Source of the DNA: DP-36 sp036004365
Lineage (GTDB): Bacteria; Desulfobacterota; Binatia; UBA9968
Assembly (NCBI GenBank): GCA_036004365.1
Contig: DASYRN010000075.1
Location: 1-19,992 of the forward strand
Direction of reading: 5' to 3'
Length of the DNA stretch: 19,992 nt
The stretch's first letter is position 1. Each line of letters starts with the position of its first letter. A program made the position numbers and the translations under genes. Of the stretch, positions 14,559-19,992 are shown in pieces. The notes beneath the pieces were generated by a model, which saw nothing but the letters and a program-made list of their open reading frames with translations, ran no database searches and was not told the origin of the DNA.

Positions 14559-15341
14559 ATGGCTGGAACTAACGGAAACGGCGCGAAACCGCATATTACC
14601 GTGCGCCACCTGATGATGGCCTACGGCAATTTCGTCGTGATGCGCGATCTCAACTTCACCGTCAACCGCCGCGATGTCTTCATCATCATGGGAGGGAGTG
14701 GCAGTGGAAAGAGCACGCTTCTGCGCCACCTGATCGGTCTCAACGAGCCTGCCCAGGGAGAGATCTTCTATGGAGACGAGAGCTTCACCCAAGCCGACGC
14801 AGAACAGAGACTGCGGATGCTCAGACGCGTGGGTGTCCTCTTCCAGAGCGGTGGGCTCTGGAGCTCTATGACCCTGGCGGAAAATGTTAGCCTGCCGCTG
14901 GAAGAATACACAGACTTGAGCCCGGCCGAGATCCGCGAAGTGGCTTCCTTGAAGCTCGCGCTAGTCGGCCTGAAGGGCTTTGAGAATTACTACCCATCTC
15001 AGATCAGCGGCGGCATGCAGAAGCGGGCCGGGCTTGCCAGGTCGATGGCCCTGGACCCTGAGATTCTTTTCTTTGATGAACCCTCGTCGGGACTCGATCC
15101 GGTCAGCTCGCGATTGCTTGACGACCTGATCCTCGAGCTGCGCGACAGCCTCGGTGCCACGGTCGTCGTGGTGACGCACGAGCTGGCCAGCATCTTCGCT
15201 ATCGGCAGCAACAGCATATTTCTCGACGCTGAGCGGGGTACCATGACCGCCAGCGGTCACCCCAAAGCGCTACTCGCTCATTCTCAAGATCCGAACGTGC
15301 GCATGTTCCTCACCCGTGGGGAAAGGAGAGCCCATGAATAA
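14559..15341 (+). CDS. mlaF: Mla-type ABC transporter ATPase
   Basis: This 260-residue nucleotide-binding subunit has all ABC motifs: Walker A GGSGSGKST (45-53), Q-loop Gln96 in VGVLFQSGGLWSSMTL, signature ISGGMQKRAGLARS (149-162; the SGGMxKR form typical of MlaF), Walker B ILFFDEPSSGLDP (169-181) and the switch His207. It powers lipid movement through MlaE. The C-terminal part overlaps the next gene by eight bases, so expression is tightly coupled. Confidence 0.96.
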   Translation: MAGTNGNGAKPHITVRHLMMAYGNFVVMRDLNFTVNRRDVFIIMGGSGSGKSTLLRHLIGLNEPAQGEIFYGDESFTQADAEQRLRMLRRVGVLFQSGGLWSSMTLAENVSLPLEEYTDLSPAEIREVASLKLALVGLKGFENYYPSQISGGMQKRAGLARSMALDPEILFFDEPSSGLDPVSSRLLDDLILELRDSLGATVVVVTHELASIFAIGSNSIFLDAERGTMTASGHPKALLAHSQDPNVRMFLTRGERRAHE

Positions 15342-16311
15342 GAGGATCCATCCGACGCTCATCGGCGCCTTTGTGGTCGGCGCCCTTGCTCTGGTCGTCA
15401 TCGCGGTGGTTATTTTTGGGTCGGGGCGGCTCTTTCGCCAAACCAAGGAATTCGTTCTCTACTTCAACAGCTCGGTCAACGGCCTGCGCGTGGGCGCGCC
15501 AGTAAAATTTCGCGGCGTCGAGATCGGCTCCGTAAAGAACATCTTGCTGCAGCTTGAGCCGGAGATGAAAATCAAGGCTATCCCGGTCATTATTGAAATC
15601 GACGAAAAAAAAGTCACACAGAAGGGCGGCCAAGGAGCCGCTCTTAGTGACCCGAAGACGGGTAAGGCACTGATCGATCAGGGCCTGCGTGGCCAGCTCC
15701 AAATGGAGAGCTTTGTCACGGGCCTTCTTTACGTCGGCCTCGATTTTATCCCGGGGAGCCCGGCAAACTTTGTCCAGACACGGGAAGCCAAATATCAGGA
15801 GATTCCAACTTTGCCCACGGCGCTGGAAAGGGCGCAGGATGTCGCAACGCAAGTGCTCGTCAAACTCCAAGAGGTCGATTTGAAAGGGCTCGTCGAGGCC
15901 ACCACGCAGGCGGTTGATGGGATAAGTCAGCTTGTCAACGCGCCCGGGTTTAAATCGGCCCTCCGCTCCCTCGACCGAACCATGCCAAAAATTGATGAGG
16001 CGGTAGCCAGCATTCGCAGCCTCACGAGCACAGTCGATGACAATGTCAAAACACTTTCCGGTGACCTTCAGCAGACGACGGCGGAGGCCCGTCTCGCCTT
16101 CAAGCAAGCGAGCGTTGCGATGCAGGAGCTGGAGGCGACTGTCGCGGGCATGCAGGGCTCCATCGGCACGGATTCTCCGACTTTCTACGAGCTCGCAAAG
16201 AGCCTGCGCGAGGTTTCTGCCGCGGCTCGTTCTCTACGGCTGTTGGCCAACTACCTCGAAAGAAATCCACGGGCCCTTATATTCGGCAAACCGGAAGTGA
16301 GGGGGGAATAA
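15334..16311 (+). CDS. mlaD: MCE-domain protein, MlaD-like
   Basis: This 325-residue protein has an N-terminal anchor helix (residues 9-29) and then an MCE domain at about residues 38-120, with the family stretch NGLRVGAPVKFRGVEIGSV. The rest (~170-300) is helical and rich in Thr, Ser and Gln, with LTSTVDDNVKTLSGDLQQTT-like heptads. E. coli MlaD is only ~180 residues; the long tail resembles PqiB/Mce-type proteins that build a tube or needle across the periplasm. I chose the ATG at 15334, which has AAGGAG at ideal distance, over an in-frame GTG at 15316. It overlaps mlaF by eight bases and the lipoprotein gene by one (TAATG). Confidence 0.92.
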   Translation: MNKRIHPTLIGAFVVGALALVVIAVVIFGSGRLFRQTKEFVLYFNSSVNGLRVGAPVKFRGVEIGSVKNILLQLEPEMKIKAIPVIIEIDEKKVTQKGGQGAALSDPKTGKALIDQGLRGQLQMESFVTGLLYVGLDFIPGSPANFVQTREAKYQEIPTLPTALERAQDVATQVLVKLQEVDLKGLVEATTQAVDGISQLVNAPGFKSALRSLDRTMPKIDEAVASIRSLTSTVDDNVKTLSGDLQQTTAEARLAFKQASVAMQELEATVAGMQGSIGTDSPTFYELAKSLREVSAAARSLRLLANYLERNPRALIFGKPEVRGE

Positions 16312-16955
16312 TGAACCGCCTCTGCTCGCGCTTAGCCCTCGCTTTGTCCTGCCTCATGATGACGGGCTGCGTCAACTTTTCCCCGCGACCCGATTCCTCC
16401 AGGTTCTTTACCCTGACTCCTCTTGCCGAGGCGGATGCCCGAGGCAACCATCCTGCCGGGGCCGACGATGTTTTCATCGGCATCGGTCCAGTCAAATTTC
16501 CAGCCTACCTCGATCGGGACGAGCTGGTGACTCGCGTGACACAGAACCGTTTTGAGGTTTCGGAAAACGACCGCTGGATAGAACCCTTGGATGAGAACTT
16601 CACGCGCGTTCTCGCCCAAAACCTGTCCTCCCTGCTAAGCACCGAAAGAATCGTCCGGTATCCCTGGCAAAGCCATCAACGACCGACCTATCGGCTCGAC
16701 ATCGAAGTGCTCCGTTTCGAACCGAACGCCGCGCAGAATGTTCAACTGGCCGCGCGATGGGCGTTGATCGACAGCGACAACAAGCACGTGCTGAGCTTTA
16801 AGGATTCCCGTGTGACACGCCAGGCCAAGGCAAAATCCAGTGAAGCGTCTGCAGCTGCGCTGAGCGAGGCGCTGGGAGACTTTAGCCGCGAAATCGCCGA
16901 AAGGGTCGGGTCCATTATCCAACGGCGAAAGCCCTCGAGTCAAAATCTTCGCTAG
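16311..16955 (+). CDS. Outer-membrane lipoprotein of the Mla/Pqi transporter, PqiC (DUF330/ABC-auxiliary) type
   Basis: This 214-residue protein has a lipoprotein signal (MNRLCSRLALALSCLMMTGC; lipid-carrying Cys20). The mature part follows the PqiC/YmbA pattern: SRFFTLTPL, then IGIGPVKFPAYLDRDELVTR, RWIEPLDENFTRVLAQNL, and a long TYRLDIEVLRFE-type beta strand. In E. coli, PqiC anchors the PqiB tube to the outer membrane. Being fourth in the mla operon with a one-base overlap fits that role. It is not an MlaA (no VacJ motifs) and not an MlaC. A good promoter for the following gene lies 58 bp after its stop. Confidence 0.88.
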   Translation: MNRLCSRLALALSCLMMTGCVNFSPRPDSSRFFTLTPLAEADARGNHPAGADDVFIGIGPVKFPAYLDRDELVTRVTQNRFEVSENDRWIEPLDENFTRVLAQNLSSLLSTERIVRYPWQSHQRPTYRLDIEVLRFEPNAAQNVQLAARWALIDSDNKHVLSFKDSRVTRQAKAKSSEASAAALSEALGDFSREIAERVGSIIQRRKPSSQNLR

Positions 16956-17012
16956 ACATGGAAGTGGATTGAGTCACCCGCGTGCGGCAAAAGACCCGGC
17001 GGCATGAGAACG

Positions 17013-17041
17013 TTGACAGGTCGGCTGGGGCACAATAGTAT
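17013..17041 (+). promoter_or_regulatory. Predicted sigma70-type promoter of the ubiD-DUF4126-hemQ unit
   Basis: TTGACA (17013-17018, perfect) and TAGTAT (17036-17041, 4 of 6) are 17 bases apart, the optimal spacing. Transcription would begin near 17048, 15 bases before the GTG of the UbiD gene. This is one of the two best promoter matches in the window. Confidence 0.6.
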
Positions 17042-17062
17042 GGCTGATAAAGAGGAAAGGCT

Positions 17063-18496
17063 GTGCAAGATCTGACCGACATGCGGGGCTTCATTCGCTG
17101 CCTGGAGGAAATGGGAGAGATCCGAACGCTCCACGGCGTTGACCTCGGTCTCGAAGTCGGTGCTCTAACCGAGCGCGCGGCGGAAAAAGAAGGCCTGGCG
17201 CTCTTGTTCAGCCACTTCAAAGGTTATCCCGCGGGCTTCCGCATCATCTCGAACGTCTTTAGGACTTGCAGGCGGACCGCGCCGGCGATGGGGCTTTCTC
17301 CGGAACTCAAAGGTATCGATTTCCTCTATGCCTGGAGAAAGAAACTTGCCGCGTTCAAGCCGGTCCCTGTCGAGCAGGTGGAGGGGGGGCCTGTCTTTGA
17401 AAATCAGATGGGTGAAGACGAGGTCGATCTCTACAAGTTCCCAACGCCGGTTTGGCACGACCTCGACGGCGGTTCTTATCTTGGGACCGGATGCGGCGTG
17501 GTTACCAAAGATCCGGAAACCGGGAAGATCAATATCGGCACTTATCGGGTGATGATTCAGGACAAGAACACGGTTTCCGTCAAGATGAACATGGGAAAGC
17601 ACGGCAGGCTCGCATTCGAGCGGAGCCGCGCTGCGGGAAAGGCCTTGCCCGTGGCCATCACGTTAGGCCAAGGGCCGAGCGTCTTTCTTGCCTCCCAGAT
17701 GCCTCTGCCTCCGGATGTCGACGAATATGAGTTCGCCGGTTATCTCCAGGGATCGCCCGTGCCCGTCGTCCGGGGAGCTGTGACCGGTCTTCCCATCCCC
17801 GCGAATGCCGAAGTCGTCCTCGAAGGCGAGATGCCTCCCATGAAGGACGAAGAGATGCCTCGCGAAGGGCCCTTCGGAGAGTGGCCGGGCTACTTTACCG
17901 ACGCCAATGTCGGCGAGACCCCGGTGATGATCGTCAAGCGCGTCTACTACAGAAACGATCCGATCATTCTAGGAGCGCCACCCCTTAAGCCGCCGGCTAG
18001 TTATCTCCCCATACCCCTTGGAGCGGCGACCTTATGGGAACAGCTAGAGAAAGCCGGCATCCCTGACGTCAAGGGCGTATGGGGTTTCGTCTACGGCGGC
18101 CAACCCGGCCCATTCACAGTTATCTCCATCAGGCAGCGCTATGCAGGCCATTCAAAGCAGGCGCTGCTAGTTGCAGCCGGCGCGCGCGCCGGCGCGTACG
18201 GCGGGAAATTCGTGGTGGTCGTCGACGATGACATCGACATTACCAACCCCTACGACGTGATTTGGGCCATTGCGACACGATGCTATGTACGGGAGGGAGT
18301 CGATTTAGTCAAAAGTATATGGGCCTCAGTCTGTGAGCCAGCGATGCCTCCGGAAGAGCGCTCTCCCAAAGGTTACCTCTCCGACCGCGTCTTGATCGAC
18401 GCCTGCCGGCCGTACCGCTGGTTGGATGAGTTTCCCAAAGTGAACGCCTTCGCGAAAGAATTCAAAGATGAAGTAGCAAAGAAGTGGAACGTCTAA
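17063..18496 (+). CDS. UbiD-family decarboxylase (prFMN-dependent)
   Basis: This 477-residue protein is full length for the family. The N-terminal MQDLTDMRGFIRCLEEMGEI is typical of UbiD proteins. NIGTYRVMIQDKNTVSVKMN (157-176) contains the catalytic Arg162, and EGPFGEWPGY (268-277) contains Glu268 and Glu273, spaced as Glu277 and Glu282 of fungal Fdc1. Hence the prenylated-FMN catalytic set looks intact. Such enzymes decarboxylate (or carboxylate) aromatic, acrylic or heteroaromatic acids; UbiD of ubiquinone synthesis is one member. No ubiX (the flavin prenyltransferase) is in the window, and the substrate is not defined, so I give no gene symbol. The start is GTG with AGGAAAGG upstream. It is the first gene of a likely three-gene unit. 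Confidence 0.93.
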   Translation: MQDLTDMRGFIRCLEEMGEIRTLHGVDLGLEVGALTERAAEKEGLALLFSHFKGYPAGFRIISNVFRTCRRTAPAMGLSPELKGIDFLYAWRKKLAAFKPVPVEQVEGGPVFENQMGEDEVDLYKFPTPVWHDLDGGSYLGTGCGVVTKDPETGKINIGTYRVMIQDKNTVSVKMNMGKHGRLAFERSRAAGKALPVAITLGQGPSVFLASQMPLPPDVDEYEFAGYLQGSPVPVVRGAVTGLPIPANAEVVLEGEMPPMKDEEMPREGPFGEWPGYFTDANVGETPVMIVKRVYYRNDPIILGAPPLKPPASYLPIPLGAATLWEQLEKAGIPDVKGVWGFVYGGQPGPFTVISIRQRYAGHSKQALLVAAGARAGAYGGKFVVVVDDDIDITNPYDVIWAIATRCYVREGVDLVKSIWASVCEPAMPPEERSPKGYLSDRVLIDACRPYRWLDEFPKVNAFAKEFKDEVAKKWNV

Positions 18497-18521
18497 CGGT
18501 TAGGAAACGGAAGGCCGAAAC

Positions 18522-19160
18522 ATGGGTGTTCTAGAATCATTAAGCCTGGCTCTCGGAACAGCGTGGACCTCGGGCATTAATGTCTACGCGACCGTCGCGG
18601 CGCTCGGAATAGCCGGCAGAATGCAGATGATCCAATTGCCGCCTGATCTCCAAATTCTCACCGATCCTCTGGTGATCGGCATGGCCTGTCTGATGTACGT
18701 CATCGAGTTTGTAGCCGACAAGATACCTTATGTCGATAACGGATGGGACGTGCTGCACACCTTCATCCGCATTCCCGCCGGAGCGATTCTCGCCGCAAGA
18801 TCTCTGGGAACCGTCAATCCCGCCCTGGAGTTAGCCGCTCTTCTGGCCGGAGGGAGCGTTGCTTTGGCCGCGCATGGGACCAAAGCGACGATACGACTGG
18901 CTATCAACGTGAGCCCAGAACCTTTCAGCAACTGGCTCGCGAGCCTCAGTGAAGATTTCGCGGTCTTGGCTGGGATTTGGCTAGCCTTTAACCACCCGCT
19001 GATCATGCTGGTTTTGGTGCTCGTGTTTCTCGCGGTCGCCGCCTGGCTGATTCCCAAGATGTTTCGCTTGGCCAAGCGCGGATTCCAGGCCCTTCGGTCG
19101 CGGCTGCGTGGCAGACAAACCCCGGATCCGATCGCCAAGCCCAACACTCCGTCAGCGTAA
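18522..19160 (+). CDS. DUF4126 membrane protein
   Basis: This 212-residue inner-membrane protein begins LSLALGTAWTSGINVYATV and has IEFVADKIPYVDNGWDVLHT (about 67-86), both hallmarks of DUF4126. It has about four to five hydrophobic helices. The last 30 residues are basic and probably cytoplasmic (RSRLRGRQ). The function of the family is unknown. It lies 25 bp after the UbiD gene and 52 bp before hemQ, so it is probably cotranscribed. No substrate or partner can be inferred. Confidence 0.88.
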   Translation: MGVLESLSLALGTAWTSGINVYATVAALGIAGRMQMIQLPPDLQILTDPLVIGMACLMYVIEFVADKIPYVDNGWDVLHTFIRIPAGAILAARSLGTVNPALELAALLAGGSVALAAHGTKATIRLAINVSPEPFSNWLASLSEDFAVLAGIWLAFNHPLIMLVLVLVFLAVAAWLIPKMFRLAKRGFQALRSRLRGRQTPDPIAKPNTPSA

Positions 19161-19212
19161 GTCCGATCTCGAACTTCCAGTGCCAAGCTAACTTCTCTAA
19201 GGAGAAATAAAG

Positions 19213-19992
19213 ATGACGACCCCCGAGCTTCCTCCGGTGCCGCTGACGCTCGAAGGCTCCTGCATTCTGCATCAGATGTTCCGAGTACGATGGCCGGCCT
19301 GGAAAGAGTTCAATGAAGGTGGGAAAAAAGGGATCGTCGAACAGGCCGCGACGCTGTTGGAGTCCATGGAGCAAGGTAAGGAAGAACAAAGCGCGCTCTT
19401 TTCTCTCCTTGGGCACAAAGGCGATCTCATGCTTGTTCATTTTCGTCGCACATTTGAAGCCCTCAACAGCTCGGAGCTGGCGGTAGCGAATTTGAAGCTA
19501 GCGGAGTTCTTGGAACCGACGACTTCTTATCTCTCGGTCGTCGAACTCGGATTATACGAAGCGACGGTGCGCCTGTATGACGCTCTCAATGAGAAAGGTA
19601 TTCCACCCAGGTCACCCGAATGGACGCAGGCCGTTGACGCGGAGTTGGCGAACCAACGCAAAATAGCCGCCCCGCGCCTTTATCCGCCGATACCCGCGCG
19701 GCGCTACCTCTCCTTTTACCCGATGAACAAACTGCGGGGTGAGACCAAGAACTGGTACCAAGCTCCGATCAAAGAGCGCCAGGAGATGATGGCCGAGCAT
19801 GGCGTCATCGGCCGGAGATACGCCGGCCAGGTAACACAGATTATATCCGGCTCTATCGGATTCGACGATTGGGAATGGGGCGTCGACCTCTTCGCCGACG
19901 ACCCGCTGGTCTTCAAGCGACTTGTCTACGAGATGCGCTTCGACGAGGCGAGCGCCGTCTACGGCCAGTTCGGCTCCTTCTATATGGGAATT
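19213..19992 (+). CDS. hemQ: Coproheme decarboxylase HemQ (chlorite dismutase family), 3' end cut by window
   Basis: The 260 codons present cover almost the whole protein; no stop is reached. It matches the HemQ group of the chlorite dismutase superfamily: YPMNKLRGETKNWYQAPI (169-186) followed by EHGVIGRRYAG and GSIGFDDWEWGVDLFADDP. Key residues fit Listeria HemQ: Tyr169 (Tyr147 there), Met171 (Met149), the proximal iron ligand His196 (His174) and distal Gln209 (Gln187), with all spacings identical. It uses peroxide to remove two propionate carboxyls of iron-coproporphyrin III, giving heme b, the last step of the coproporphyrin-dependent pathway. The distal Gln rules out an Arg-type chlorite dismutase. 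The start is ATG at 19213 with AAGGAG upstream. Confidence 0.95.
   Translation, partial: MTTPELPPVPLTLEGSCILHQMFRVRWPAWKEFNEGGKKGIVEQAATLLESMEQGKEEQSALFSLLGHKGDLMLVHFRRTFEALNSSELAVANLKLAEFLEPTTSYLSVVELGLYEATVRLYDALNEKGIPPRSPEWTQAVDAELANQRKIAAPRLYPPIPARRYLSFYPMNKLRGETKNWYQAPIKERQEMMAEHGVIGRRYAGQVTQIISGSIGFDDWEWGVDLFADDPLVFKRLVYEMRFDEASAVYGQFGSFYMGI

Noticed and set aside
15310..16107. Minus-strand 265-codon open frame opposite mlaD
   Set aside because: It mirrors the MCE gene, which fits its operon neighbours with overlaps and ribosome sites; the antisense reading has no motif.
18176..18193. Perfect 18-bp palindrome GCCGGCGCGCGCGCCGGC
   Set aside because: It lies within the UbiD coding region and is accounted for by an Ala-Gly-Ala-Arg-Ala-Gly-Ala run in GC-rich codons.

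Overview
The window is a mid-GC bacterial chromosome segment with 15 intact protein genes, two genes cut by the window edges, and three decayed gene remnants. There are no tRNA, rRNA, CRISPR or intact mobile elements. The cell is probably diderm: it has a complete Mla-type ABC transporter with an MCE protein and a lipoprotein, plus signal-peptide proteins suited to a periplasm. The mix of a free-standing NMT1/THI5 solute-binding protein, a UbiD decarboxylase, a PaaA/PaaC-like di-iron protein and a HemQ-type heme enzyme suggests an uncultured soil or groundwater lineage such as Binatota, Rokubacteria or a deltaproteobacterial relative. This placement is an inference; no marker gene fixes it.

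Left part (1-3.7 kb). On the minus strand, a di-iron oxygenase-like protein and a translationally coupled 69-aa protein are followed by a hairpin terminator, then the electron-transfer flavoprotein genes etfB and etfA (etfA runs off the window). The etfB-etfA gap holds an AT-rich imperfect inverted repeat. Divergently transcribed is pncB (nicotinate phosphoribosyltransferase), whose promoter spacer is filled by a palindrome that looks like an operator.

3.7-7.2 kb. An AbgT-family transporter and an orphan periplasmic binding protein form a two-gene plus-strand operon. After it comes an 860-bp decay zone with the C-terminal end of a tyrosine recombinase (integron-integrase-like), a frameshifted DUF1780-like gene, and the C-terminal third of a GlcG/DUF336-like gene.

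7.2-13.3 kb, minus strand. A pair of M16 peptidases (one with the zinc motif, one without) is followed by a histone-deacetylase-family hydrolase, then fabF and fabH, which overlap by 4 bp.

13.4-17 kb, plus strand. The operon mlaE (with a STAS domain fused to its N-terminus), mlaF, mlaD and a PqiC/DUF330-like lipoprotein encodes a lipid-transport machine between inner and outer membrane. No MlaC-type shuttle is present.

17-20 kb, plus strand. A good sigma70-like promoter precedes a UbiD-family decarboxylase, a DUF4126 membrane protein, and hemQ (coproheme decarboxylase), which is cut by the window end. The hemQ gene implies the coproporphyrin-dependent route to heme.

I found no convincing new multi-gene system. 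The items most worth a second look are the pncB operator, the di-iron protein with its coupled small partner, the layered gene graveyard at 6.3-7.1 kb, and the HDAC-fabF-fabH grouping.
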